From an uncultured Myxococcales bacterium (GTDB taxonomy: Bacteria > Myxococcota_A > Polyangia > Polyangiales > Polyangiaceae): a DNA stretch of 64,000 nt. Below are positions 25,339 through 32,989 of the stretch, one piece after another. The translations under genes and the position numbers were made by a program. Below the pieces are notes generated by a model. The model saw only the letters and a list, made by a program, of their open reading frames with translations. It searched no databases and was not told the DNA's origin. Numbering within the stretch: position 1 is the first letter of the stretch; every line of letters starts with the position of its first letter. The stretch lies in assembly GCA_937998045.1 (NCBI GenBank), contig CALKVG010000666.1:1-64000 (forward strand), in the 5' to 3' direction.

Positions 25339-26367
25339 CTAAGGCGGCGAGCTTCCGCTCGGGGCGGCGGCCGTCGCCTCCGTCCGTATGAACTGGACGC
25401 GGCGATTCAGTTCGCGGTTCGCGGCGGTCGTGTTCGGGACGAGCGGCTGGTGGAAGCCGTAGCCCCTGGAGGTGAGGCGCGCCGGGGAAATGCCATGTCC
25501 GACGAGGTAGGCGCGCACTGCGTCGGCCCGCGCCTGCGAGAGCTTCATGTTGTAGGCGTCCGCGCCCACGTTGTCGGTGTGCCCTTGCACCTCGAGGGTG
25601 ATCTTCGCGTTGTCCGAGAGGACCTGGACGACCTCGTCGAGGATCTTGAAGCTGATGCCCGGGCGGATAACCGATTTATTGAACTCGAACTGGATCTGCT
25701 GCGTGATTCGGATTTCTTTCTCGGTGACGACGATGAGCGAGTTCTTCTTCGGGCACCCCGGCTTGTCGCCGCCGCGCACGCCTGGCGTGTTCGGGCAGAA
25801 GTCCTCGAGATCGGCGACCCCGTCGCCGTCGTTGTCCGGGTCGGGGCATCCGTCGTCGTCCTGGAAGCCGTCGAGATCCTCGGGCTCGTTCGGGCACTTG
25901 TCGGCCGTATCGAGGATGCCGTCGGCGTCGTTGTCGGGGTCGGGGCATCCGTCGTCGTCGAGGTAGCCGTCCTTGTCCTCGGGCTCGAGGACGCACTGGT
26001 CGGCAGAATCGACGATGCCGTCGCCGTCGGTGTCGTGCGCCTTGGGCGCGGCGACCTCGACGAACTCGCGCGACGTGCAGCGGTCGGGCGGGCTCATGGA
26101 GAACGCGGCCTGCGCGTTGGGCTCCGCCTTGGCCAGGTGGGCCTCGGCGCTCGAGAAGCGGCCCTGATCCAGATCGATGAGGGCGAACTCTAGGTTGCTC
26201 TTGGCGACCGCGAGCTCGCGTGGCGCGCACCGCATCGCGCCGTTCTTCTCGGCGTCCTGGACGGTGGTGGAAAGACCCCTGATCTTGCCGCGCAGCGCCG
26301 GACCCTGGGCGCACGCGCACGCGAGCACCGATACCGCGAGCCACGAAGCAATGCGACGGACGATCAT
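25339..26367 (-). CDS. OmpA-family lipoprotein with DUF4398-like N-terminus and TSP3 repeats
   Basis: 342 residues. The signal WLAVSVLACACAQG has lipobox cysteines near residue 20. A helical segment (35-110) resembles DUF4398 (ELAVAKSNLEFALIDLDQGR). Three to four thrombospondin-type-3 calcium repeats follow (DTDGDGIVDSADQC; DPDNDADGILDTADKCPNEP). The C-terminal OmpA domain (about 225-335) has LEVQGHTDNVGADAYNMKLS and LTSRGYG plus NRELNRRVQF, the peptidoglycan-binding residues. Its ATG (26367-26365) overlaps the TGA of the upstream DUF4398 gene in ATGA, so the two are translationally coupled. Likely links the outer membrane to peptidoglycan. Confidence 0.9.
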   Translation of the reverse strand: MIVRRIASWLAVSVLACACAQGPALRGKIRGLSTTVQDAEKNGAMRCAPRELAVAKSNLEFALIDLDQGRFSSAEAHLAKAEPNAQAAFSMSPPDRCTSREFVEVAAPKAHDTDGDGIVDSADQCVLEPEDKDGYLDDDGCPDPDNDADGILDTADKCPNEPEDLDGFQDDDGCPDPDNDGDGVADLEDFCPNTPGVRGGDKPGCPKKNSLIVVTEKEIRITQQIQFEFNKSVIRPGISFKILDEVVQVLSDNAKITLEVQGHTDNVGADAYNMKLSQARADAVRAYLVGHGISPARLTSRGYGFHQPLVPNTTAANRELNRRVQFIRTEATAAAPSGSSPP

Positions 26368-26669
26368 GGCCGGGCACGGCGCGCGGTCTGCGCGAGGTCG
26401 ATGGCTTTGCTGGCGTACTCCTCGGCCTCCTCGGCGAGGTTCACCGCGTCCGAATAGCTGGCCTGGGAGGCCTCGATCTGCGCTTGCTCGAGGTGCTCCT
26501 TGGCGAAGTAGTACTCGTACGGTGCGAGCTGCTCGGCGCCGACGGCACGCGCCTCCTCGACACGCGACGACGCGGCGTTGACCGCGATGGCGTAGTTGAT
26601 CCCGCCGCAGGCGCTGCACGGCAAGGCGCTGCACAACGCGGCTGCCAAGACGACGAGGGGTGCGCGCAT
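26364..26669 (-). CDS. Small DUF4398-type lipoprotein
   Basis: 101 residues from ATG 26669. The signal LVVLAAALCSALPCSACGG has cysteines at the expected lipoprotein site. The rest is one long alpha-helical region rich in Ala and Glu: LAPYEYYFAKEHLEQAQIEA and ASYSDAVNLAEEAEEYASKA, which matches the DUF4398 pattern of paired helices. It overlaps the OmpA/TSP3 lipoprotein by four bases (ATGA), and that neighbour also carries a DUF4398-like segment, so the two proteins may form a helical complex at the cell envelope (inference). An upstream ATG at 26735 would add 22 residues before the signal peptide and is rejected. Confidence 0.75.
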   Translation of the reverse strand: MRAPLVVLAAALCSALPCSACGGINYAIAVNAASSRVEEARAVGAEQLAPYEYYFAKEHLEQAQIEASQASYSDAVNLAEEAEEYASKAIDLAQTARRARP

Positions 26670-26714
26670 CAACGCCAAATGACGGTACCGTCCGCCCAAA
26701 GCGAAGGTCAAGGT

Positions 26715-26756
26715 GTGTCCCGAGTATCGGGCCAAGTCGACCGCGACTCGGGGACG
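26715..26756. terminator. Palindromic element after lexA (copy B of a family)
   Basis: Arms GTGTCCCGAGT (26715-26725) and ACTCGGGGAC (26746-26755) pair over at least seven perfect bases (CCCGAGT/ACTCGGG). It abuts the TAG stop of lexA (26757-26759) and precedes the DUF4398 gene start. It is related in sequence to the palindromes at 16259-16302 and 48310-48348. Probable lexA terminator. Confidence 0.5.
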
Positions 26757-27419
26757 CTACATCCGGCGGAAGACGCCGACCACGACGCCGAGGAGCATCG
26801 TCGGCTTGAAGTCGCCCGCACGCACGTAGATGGGGGCCATGTTCTTGTTGGCCGGCTGGAAACGCACGTGGTCCTTCTCCGGGAAGTAGTACTTCACGGT
26901 GGCCTCGTCGCCGATGAGCGCGACGACGATGTCGCCGCGGCTGGCTGTCAGCTGCTTCTTCACGAAGATGTAGTCGCCGCTCAGGATGCCGGCCTCGATC
27001 ATCGAGTCCCCGTGGACCTTGAGGCCGAAGACCTCACGCCCGCCCTTGATGAGGGTGCGGTCGATGCGCACCGTATCGACCACATGCTCCTCCGCGAGGA
27101 GCGGTAGCCCTGCGGCCACTCGCCCGAGGACCGGGACCTCGACGAGATCGACGTCGTTGGCGACCGTGTCGATCGGAACGGCTGCGCCACCGAGCGCCTG
27201 AACGGCGAGGTTCGTCGGCCGCAGGGCGCGGGACTTCATGTCCTCGCGCGTCAGGTACCCCTTGCGCTCGAGCGCGCGCAGGTGGTCGTTCACGCCGTTG
27301 GTGGAGCGGATCCCCATGCGGGCGCCAATCTCGCGCAGCGTGGGCGGATAGCCGCGGTCTTGAATGGACTGTCGGATGAAGTCGAGGACCATTTGCTGGC
27401 GCTGCGTGAGCCCTTGCAT
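26757..27419 (-). CDS. lexA: LexA SOS repressor
   Basis: 220 residues, a normal LexA length. The winged-helix DNA-binding domain (1-70) has LTQRQQMVLDFIRQSIQDRG and the recognition helix near STNGVNDHLRALERKGYL. The self-cleavage site is Ala103-Gly104 in GRVAAGLP, and the catalytic pair is Ser139 (VHGDSM) and Lys176 (EATVKYYF). On RecA activation it should cleave itself and release the SOS genes. ATG 27419 is chosen because MQGLTQRQ is the family's usual N-terminus. A perfect GAAC-N4-GTTC operator lies 19 bp upstream between the -35 and -10 elements, indicating autoregulation. No co-transcribed gene is evident. Confidence 0.97.
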   Translation of the reverse strand: MQGLTQRQQMVLDFIRQSIQDRGYPPTLREIGARMGIRSTNGVNDHLRALERKGYLTREDMKSRALRPTNLAVQALGGAAVPIDTVANDVDLVEVPVLGRVAAGLPLLAEEHVVDTVRIDRTLIKGGREVFGLKVHGDSMIEAGILSGDYIFVKKQLTASRGDIVVALIGDEATVKYYFPEKDHVRFQPANKNMAPIYVRAGDFKPTMLLGVVVGVFRRM

Positions 27420-27673
27420 CTTGCGCAAGAGGCTACTGAACGTACGTTCTATCGTCAAGAAACAGGGAACAGCTTGTCCACAATGGTTCCCAGCTCGCGC
27501 GCTCTGCCTTCGCTGCGGGGGCGAGCGCGGCCGCTCCCCCCGAACCCCCCGCCCGCGCACGATTTGGCCTTGTTTGCCTGGCCAGAACCGCGAGCGTCAC
27601 GGCTCCAGAGCCTGGCTCGACGCATTCTTCGACAACTGCGAGGGCGGTGAGGGGTGCATGAGGGGAGGCCTGC
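27420..27673. other. Intergenic region upstream of lexA
   Basis: 254 bp between the lexA start and the end of the triheme lipoprotein gene. The part nearest lexA holds its promoter and operator, and the palindrome CTTGCGCAAG (27420-27429) touches the lexA ATG. The rest shows no recognisable gene or RNA. Confidence 0.5.
27430..27458 (-). promoter_or_regulatory. lexA promoter with LexA operator in the spacer
   Basis: On the minus strand the -35 is TTGACG (27458-27453) and the -10 is TAGCCT (27435-27430), 17 bp apart. The 12-bp perfect palindrome GAACGTACGTTC (27438-27449) fills most of the spacer and matches the GAAC-N4-GTTC LexA box best known from Gram-positive bacteria; its GTTCAG half is also shared with the published Myxococcus motif. 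If transcription starts six or seven bases below the -10, the mRNA leader would be only about four nucleotides. Confidence 0.75.
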
Positions 27674-28378
27674 TCAGCCGCCACCCCATTGGGTGAGCAG
27701 ATGCATTTCCTTACCGACGTGGCAGGTCTCGCAGTCGTGGTCGGCGCCGTCTTTTCGCTTCAGCTTGTCGACGAAGTTTGCGTCCATCCAGCGGCCGAGG
27801 GCCTTCTTGTCGGTGCGGTCCAGCTGGACGATGCGGCCCTGGTGACACGAATCGCAGAAAAGCGGCGAGGCGTCTGTCATTTGCAGCTTGACCACGAACT
27901 CGTCCCACATCTTCGCGGCGATCTTCTTTCGCCGCGTGGGCGCGGCGAAGTCGCCGGTTCCCTGCCCCGCGTGGCAGTCGCCGCACTTGGCGCCGAGCGA
28001 ACGCGCGAAGAGCTTCATCACGCGCCGGAGGGCGGTCGGTTCGAGCTTCTCGAGGGGCGGAAGATTGGCTGCATCGAGACCGATGGCGCGCAGCTCGCCC
28101 GCGAGGACGCTCGACACCGGCGCCTTCATCTCCACCGGAGCGGGTGAGGGAGCGGTACGGGGGCTCGACGGGAGAGGAGCCGCGCCGGAGCTCGCTGCGG
28201 CCCCGCTCGGGGCTTCTGCGGGTTGGGCGCCCGCGGATGGGGAGACGGAGCCAGCGGGAGCGGACGGCTCGACCGCGGGCGCCGCTGGCGTCCAAGGCGC
28301 GCCGGTGCCGGCGGCTCCGCCGCACGCTGCAAGGAAGAGACCGGCGGCCAGGAGGACGTGGGAAAGGCGGCGCGGCAT
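27674..28378 (-). CDS. Triheme c-type cytochrome lipoprotein
   Basis: 234 residues. The signal HVLLAAGLFLAACGG has a perfect lipobox (LAAC, Cys19). Residues 20-85 are Pro/Ala/Ser-rich linker. The C-terminal domain has three CXXCH haem-binding motifs: CGDCH (132-136), CDSCH (175-179) and CETCH (216-220). No distal Met/His pattern is clear. It is probably a periplasmic, membrane-anchored electron-transfer protein; the myxobacterial proteins of this sort that I recall are uncharacterised. It starts 4 bp after the stop of the cyclic-nucleotide-binding gene, so it is translated from the same transcript, which starts at or upstream of the thioredoxin reductase. Confidence 0.88.
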   Translation of the reverse strand: MPRRLSHVLLAAGLFLAACGGAAGTGAPWTPAAPAVEPSAPAGSVSPSAGAQPAEAPSGAAASSGAAPLPSSPRTAPSPAPVEMKAPVSSVLAGELRAIGLDAANLPPLEKLEPTALRRVMKLFARSLGAKCGDCHAGQGTGDFAAPTRRKKIAAKMWDEFVVKLQMTDASPLFCDSCHQGRIVQLDRTDKKALGRWMDANFVDKLKRKDGADHDCETCHVGKEMHLLTQWGGG

Positions 28379-28382
28379 CCCG

Positions 28383-28892
28383 TCAGAACTTCCCGCTCGT
28401 CGTCAGGAAGGTCAGCTTCTCGTTGGTCTCGCGCAGACGCGCCGAGAGGATCCGCACGCAGTTCCAGAGGACTTCGTAGGCCAGGTCCTTGTGCAAGAAG
28501 AGGAGGTCGTCGAACGACTCCTTGGTGATGACGAGGATGCGGCAGCGCTCGTGAACGCGCGCGTCGGCCGAGCGCGGCGACTCGTCGAGGAGCGACATTT
28601 CGCCGAAGACCTCGCCGGGCCCGAGGACCGCGAGGGCCTCTTCGCCCATGCCGGCGACCTCGCGGGAGATGCGGACCTTGCCCTCGAGGATGATAAAGAG
28701 CTTGTCGCCCGGATCGCCGAACTGGACGAGCTTCGTCCCGGTGGCGTGCGTTTCCTCCGTGGTGGCTTGCGCGATCAACGCGAGCGCCTCGCGCGTGAGC
28801 CCGTCGAAGAACGGGACGCGCGCGAGCTGCTCCTCGCGCTCGGTCATCGGCGCTTCGGAGTCAGGCTGGCCAAGAGGAGATACGGAAGACAC
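28383..28892 (-). CDS. Cyclic nucleotide-binding domain protein
   Basis: 169 residues, essentially one cNMP-binding domain. It starts with REEQLARVPFFDGLTREALA, and the phosphate-binding cassette is FGEMSLLDESPRSADA (about 88-103) with the conserved Glu and Arg. No DNA-binding helix-turn-helix follows; the C-terminal helix (LWNCVRILSARLRETNEKL) is the usual lid. So it is a stand-alone sensor rather than a Crp-type regulator. GTG 28892 is chosen because GGAAG lies just upstream on the coding strand; ATG 28847 (residue 16) is an alternative. It sits between trxB (46 bp upstream) and the triheme lipoprotein (4 bp downstream). Confidence 0.88.
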   Translation of the reverse strand: MSSVSPLGQPDSEAPMTEREEQLARVPFFDGLTREALALIAQATTEETHATGTKLVQFGDPGDKLFIILEGKVRISREVAGMGEEALAVLGPGEVFGEMSLLDESPRSADARVHERCRILVITKESFDDLLFLHKDLAYEVLWNCVRILSARLRETNEKLTFLTTSGKF

Positions 28893-28938
28893 GCTCTTCC
28901 GCGAGAGTACGACGCCGAACAGAGGGGGTCTACCGGCC

Positions 28939-29898
28939 TCAATGCGGGTCGTTGACGGCCATCCAGCGCTCGGCGTCGAGCGCGGCCATGCATCCCGTGC
29001 CCGCCGCGGTGACGGCCTGCCGGTAGGTGAAATCCTGTACGTCGCCGCAAGCGAAGACGCCAGGGACGCTCGTGTAGGTGGTGCCGGGACGCGTCTTGAT
29101 ATAGCCGTTGTCGTGAAGCTCGAGCTGTCCTGCGAAAAGGTCGGTGTTCGGCGTGTGGCCGATGGCGACGAAGAAGCCCGTCGCGGCGACGACCATGGTC
29201 TCGTTCGTCTTCACGTTGCGGACGCGGGCGCCGGTGACCTCGCCCTTTTTTACGTCCAGCACCTCGTCGACGATCGCGTTGTAGAGGACCTTGATCTTGG
29301 GGTTCTTCAGGACCCTCTCCTGCATGGTCTTGCTGGCGCGGAAGCTCTCGCGCCGATGAATGAGCGTCACGCTCTTGCAGAGACCCGACAGGTACATCGA
29401 CTCTTCCATCGCCGTATCGCCGCCGCCGATGACGATGACGTCCTGGCCGCGGAAGAACGCTCCGTCGCACACGGCGCAGGCGCTCACGCCTTTGCCCTGG
29501 AGCGCATGCTCGCTCTCGAGACCCAGCCACTTGGCCTGCGCTCCGGTCGCGACGATCAGCGTGCGCGCTTTGTGCAGCACCTTGTCCTCTCCCACGGTCA
29601 CCGTGAAGGGACGTTTGCTGAGGTCCACGTGGTTCACGTCGTCGGTCACGATCTCGACGCCCTGCACGACGGACTGGTCTCGGAAAGACTTCATCAGGTC
29701 CGGGCCCGTGATCTTCTCGGGGAAGCCGGGGTAGTTCTCGACGTCGTTGGTAATCATGAGCTGCCCGCCCGGGATGCCGCCGCGGACCAGGCCCTCGAAC
29801 ATGATCGGCTTCAGGTTTGCCCGGGCGGCATAGATGGCCGCGGTGTGCCCGGCGGGGCCGGAACCGATCACGATGACGTTGCGGACTTCGTTGCTCAT
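28939..29898 (-). CDS. trxB: Thioredoxin reductase
   Basis: 319 residues, the size of low-Mr bacterial thioredoxin reductases. The FAD motif GSGPAG is at 12-17, the redox-active CAVC is at Cys141/Cys144 (SACAVCDGAFF), the NADPH motif is VIGGGDTAMEE and the C-terminal FAD contact is GVFACGDVQDFTYRQAVTAAG in part. It transfers electrons from NADPH to thioredoxin. ATG 29898 is chosen because MSNEVRNVIVIG is the normal N-terminus and GGGAG lies seven bases upstream. The cyclic-nucleotide-binding and triheme genes follow downstream, an unusual set that may link thiol redox state and electron transfer (inference). Confidence 0.96.
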   Translation of the reverse strand: MSNEVRNVIVIGSGPAGHTAAIYAARANLKPIMFEGLVRGGIPGGQLMITNDVENYPGFPEKITGPDLMKSFRDQSVVQGVEIVTDDVNHVDLSKRPFTVTVGEDKVLHKARTLIVATGAQAKWLGLESEHALQGKGVSACAVCDGAFFRGQDVIVIGGGDTAMEESMYLSGLCKSVTLIHRRESFRASKTMQERVLKNPKIKVLYNAIVDEVLDVKKGEVTGARVRNVKTNETMVVAATGFFVAIGHTPNTDLFAGQLELHDNGYIKTRPGTTYTSVPGVFACGDVQDFTYRQAVTAAGTGCMAALDAERWMAVNDPH

Positions 29899-29956
29899 CC
29901 TGGCTCCCTCGTTGCCTTCGGCTCTACTGGTACCGCGGTTGGCGGTACCTCGCCAA

Positions 29957-30243
29957 TCAGAACGCAAGCGACGCGCCGACGTTGACGATCTTGATGGAGC
30001 TCGTAATCGTGGCGAGATTTGCGGCCCAATCCGTCCGGTGCTTCTGCGTGCCGGTAGCGGGACATGTCGCCGTGGTGCCCTGGGGATCCAATCCCATGGA
30101 GCATGGCGTCCCCGCAAGGGCGCTCAGCCCCAGGGCGACACGCGAACCTCTGCACCGCGTCGAAGTCGATGTTCTGGTAGACGGAATTTGCGGCCTGCTT
30201 CTCGAGGACGTTCCCGCGCGGACCGCGAGCTCGTCGGGGACGA
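29957..30243 (-). pseudogene. Relic of an outer-membrane protein C-terminus
   Basis: Reading away from the stop of the MXAN_5187-like gene, one frame gives GNVLEKQAANSVYQNIDFDA up to QRF near 30145. The neighbouring frame continues with VALGLSALAGTPCSMGL and ends AATLATIT-like sequence, finally SSIKIVNVGASLAF and a TGA at 29957-29959. The Gly-rich strand pattern and C-terminal Phe resemble the last strands of an outer-membrane barrel. There is no start codon or signal peptide, and joining the parts needs a frameshift around 30131-30147. Probably the tail of a decayed gene. The rest of the 345-bp gap between the two flanking genes is empty. Confidence 0.4.
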
Positions 30244-32049
30244 CTACTCCTTGACGGGAGTCGCCTTGAGGGACGCGCGCCCCTCCTTCACGTAGACGCT
30301 GAACTTCACCCGCTTGCAGCCGTGCTTCTGGATCAGGTTGTCGCGGTTCTTCTTCAGCGTGTGCGAGAACTTCTCGAAGGTGAGGCCGTCGGTAGGTTCG
30401 CCGCATTGCTTCTTCGTGCGGACGAAATCCTCGTAGACACCGAGCCACTCCGCGCTGTCGTCGACGGCGCGACTCTCACCGGTAGCCTGCGCCAAGAGCT
30501 CGGCCGGGACGGCGCCGACCATCGTCGCGTCCTCGTCTTCGTCGGAGATCGGGTTGAGCGACGGAACCGGCGGCGGCGCGATGCGCGCGGCCGCGGACGC
30601 GCCGGCTAACGCAGGCGGCTTGGCCGCCGGAATGGGCGGCGGCCCACCAGGTCTCGATCCCGCGGCAGGCGTCGCCTTCGGCACGGACGCCGGGCCCGCA
30701 AGACCGGCGGCAGCAGGGGGCGCGCCGGGCGCGGCCCACTGCGGGCTCGATCGCGGCGGAGCCGGCAGGCCTGCAGACGGCGGCCCGGCGGGCGCGGGTG
30801 GTTCGGGCGTCTTGCCGTCGGCGAGCGGAAAGGCAAATGCGCTCATCGCGGGCTGCGCGGGAGCGGGACCAAGGATCGACTCCAGGTCGGCCGGCTTGCG
30901 CGTCTTGCCTCCGGACTTTTCGATCGCGTGCTCGATCCCCTCGTTGATGCTCTGCGCGGCGAGGCGATACGAGCCGCGGAAGCGCGCGACCTGCAGCCCG
31001 TCCATCAGGCCCTTCTTCAGCCGCTCGGCCTGAATCACGAGCTCGTTGAGCGGCTGCTGGTGCTCGAGCAGCGTGAGCGCGAAGCCGACGCCGGCCGCTC
31101 CGATGACGACCGCCACGAGCATGATCCAGGGAACGTTGGCCTTGTCTTTGTCGTCGGCGCTGGCCAGGAAGGCCATCGGGCCCGACAGCGGCACGCGGCT
31201 GCGCGCCACCGCGAAGCCGCCGCCGAGAGGCCAGACGTCTCCCGGCAGGCGCGCGTACATGGCGCCCAGGTCGTCTCCGAGCATCCGGACATCGGAGCGG
31301 CCGCCGTCGCCGTACGTCTTGTCGTCGATCTTCTGCAGCTCGTTGCCGACCGCGTCGAGCTTCTCCTCGTCGAAGCCGTCGACACCCACGCCGGCAGCGA
31401 CGCGCTGCCCGGATGCGTAGAAGGCCACGGCCGTGCGCGTTCGCCGGGCGATATCGTCGGCGAACCGCTTGCTTATCTCCTTCAGGCCGACGATGGCCCC
31501 GGCGGGCCGCTGCGCGACGTCGTACTCGACCGGACGCGCGACGACGACGTACATCTTGCTCCCGAGGAGCCACACGTCATCGCGGAGCCAGCCGTGAAGG
31601 GCGTCGTTGACGGCGGGATAGCCGCCGAGCTCGAACTCGTCGTTCCCGTTCGCGCTGTCGAAGCCCAGCTGCGCGACGACCCGGCCGTCGCGGTCGACGG
31701 CGAAGAGCGCGTCCTCGCGCCAGTCGGCGGGGATGGCGTCGTTGATCGTGCCGAGCGCCTTGCGCGCGCTCTGCTTGGCAGACTCGGGGATCTTGCTCTC
31801 CTTGCTCGTGTTGGCGGAGGTCAGCGACTGCTGAAGCGTGCCGTCGACGCTGCCGACGAGCAGCGAATCCAGGCGGCGGCGGGCGTCGATCTTGAGCGCC
31901 CACTCGACGGTCTGGCTGTCGGACGCGAGGCCCTCCTTGAGCGAAAGCGTCGTCGCTCGGTTGTACTGCCCCACCGCGACGTACACGACGTACAGCGCCA
32001 CCGCGACCGCGAGGCCGAGCAGCACGTACCAGAGGCGCGAGAGGATCAT
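30244..32049 (-). CDS. MXAN_5187-like membrane sensor protein
   Basis: 601 residues. An N-terminal membrane helix (about 8-28) and a second one (about 310-330, MLVAVVIGAAGVGFALTLL) enclose a periplasmic region that looks like a sensor domain (DSLLVGSVDGTLQQSLTSAN ... FAVDRDGRVVAQLGF). After a helical stretch following the second helix comes a Pro/Ala-rich linker (about 405-510). The C-terminal 80 residues (WLGVYEDFVRTKKQCGEPTD and TLKKNRDNLIQKHGCKRVKF) resemble the conserved C-terminal domain named after Myxococcus MXAN_5187, function unknown. Its ATG overlaps the TGA of the upstream cupredoxin-like gene by one base. A role in receiving an envelope signal is inferred. Confidence 0.78.
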   Translation of the reverse strand: MILSRLWYVLLGLAVAVALYVVYVAVGQYNRATTLSLKEGLASDSQTVEWALKIDARRRLDSLLVGSVDGTLQQSLTSANTSKESKIPESAKQSARKALGTINDAIPADWREDALFAVDRDGRVVAQLGFDSANGNDEFELGGYPAVNDALHGWLRDDVWLLGSKMYVVVARPVEYDVAQRPAGAIVGLKEISKRFADDIARRTRTAVAFYASGQRVAAGVGVDGFDEEKLDAVGNELQKIDDKTYGDGGRSDVRMLGDDLGAMYARLPGDVWPLGGGFAVARSRVPLSGPMAFLASADDKDKANVPWIMLVAVVIGAAGVGFALTLLEHQQPLNELVIQAERLKKGLMDGLQVARFRGSYRLAAQSINEGIEHAIEKSGGKTRKPADLESILGPAPAQPAMSAFAFPLADGKTPEPPAPAGPPSAGLPAPPRSSPQWAAPGAPPAAAGLAGPASVPKATPAAGSRPGGPPPIPAAKPPALAGASAAARIAPPPVPSLNPISDEDEDATMVGAVPAELLAQATGESRAVDDSAEWLGVYEDFVRTKKQCGEPTDGLTFEKFSHTLKKNRDNLIQKHGCKRVKFSVYVKEGRASLKATPVKE

Positions 32050-32807
32050 CACTTGGATTCGCCTCCCACCGCGAGCTGCTCTTTGAGCTCGAGCCCCCGA
32101 TCGCCCACGTGAACGCCCTCGATCGCGCGCCCGACGGGCTTGCCGTCGAAGAACGCGCGCAGGGTGTATTCGCCCGGGGGCACGTTGAGCGTGAACTGCC
32201 CGTCCCGATCGGGGTACGCGTAATCGACGGCCTTCTCGTCCACCACGACGTACATGACGATGCCAGGAAAAAGTTGGTCGCGGATCTGATGCACGCCCGG
32301 CGCAGCGGCGGCCCACTCCCGGGTGGAGCCGGGCGCCGTCGGGTTGGGCGCCCAGCCCGCGTTCCCTACCTCGTACAACTGGTGCGGGAACGGGTCGGCG
32401 TTCTTGAAGCTAAGGCGCGACCCCGGGGAGAGGACGATGGTCGCGGGGGTGATGCGGCCACCCGTTACCTTCACCACCTGCGGCTCGTGCGCCCCTGCAG
32501 CGCCGCCGCCGAGCGCCACCACGCAGACGTCCCGCGTGACGTTGGCCGAAAGGCGCCGGAACTCCTGCTTCACTGTCGGCGAGGGCTCACGCCAGTTGTA
32601 GCGATGAGCGTCGGGCTTGGAGGCCTCGACGTACACGGCGGGTAGCAGCTTCTCCCATCCGCTGACTCTTCCTTTCAGGTTGGCCACCGACGCTCCCGCG
32701 AACAGTGTGCCACTGAACAAAAGCGCGGCGAGCACGGCGAGCGGCCAGACCCCATGGGCGACGCGCGTCGGGCGACGCGCGCACAATCTACGCTTCGCGT
32801 CGGGCAT
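32049..32807 (-). CDS. Membrane-anchored cupredoxin-like protein with carboxypeptidase-regulatory-like tail
   Basis: 252 residues from ATG 32807. One hydrophobic segment (WPLAVLAALLFSGTLFAGA, about 21-39) acts as signal or anchor. The body has a cupredoxin-like Greek-key fragment: VVKVTGGRITPATIVLSPGS, then LSFKNADPFPHQLYEVG with a possible copper-ligand His, and VHQIRDQLFPGIVMYVVVDE. The end (DGQFTLNVPPGEYTLRAFFD) is like a carboxypeptidase-regulatory or PEGA-type beta domain. The full set of copper ligands is not evident. It overlaps the MXAN_5187-like gene by one base (TGATG), so the two are coupled and probably interact. An upstream ATG at 32987 is rejected because it lies before the signal segment. 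Confidence 0.7.
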   Translation of the reverse strand: MPDAKRRLCARRPTRVAHGVWPLAVLAALLFSGTLFAGASVANLKGRVSGWEKLLPAVYVEASKPDAHRYNWREPSPTVKQEFRRLSANVTRDVCVVALGGGAAGAHEPQVVKVTGGRITPATIVLSPGSRLSFKNADPFPHQLYEVGNAGWAPNPTAPGSTREWAAAAPGVHQIRDQLFPGIVMYVVVDEKAVDYAYPDRDGQFTLNVPPGEYTLRAFFDGKPVGRAIEGVHVGDRGLELKEQLAVGGESK

Positions 32808-32989
32808 TTGTAGCGTCCGAGCCAAAACGGTAGCTGACCGCGAAAGGCGGTGTAAACGGCTTTCGCGAGGGATAGCTTTGCGGCCATGGTGGCTCTGCGG
32901 TCGCGGGAGACCCGCGACAGCGCCCGCGGTCTCCTCTGTCTCGTCTGGTTCGACGGGTGCGCAGGCCGTTCCCCGCGAGCTTCCCACCC

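Noticed and set aside
27474..27482. TTGTCCACA, similar to a DnaA box.
   Set aside because: A single site with one mismatch to the consensus, far from other origin features; expected by chance.
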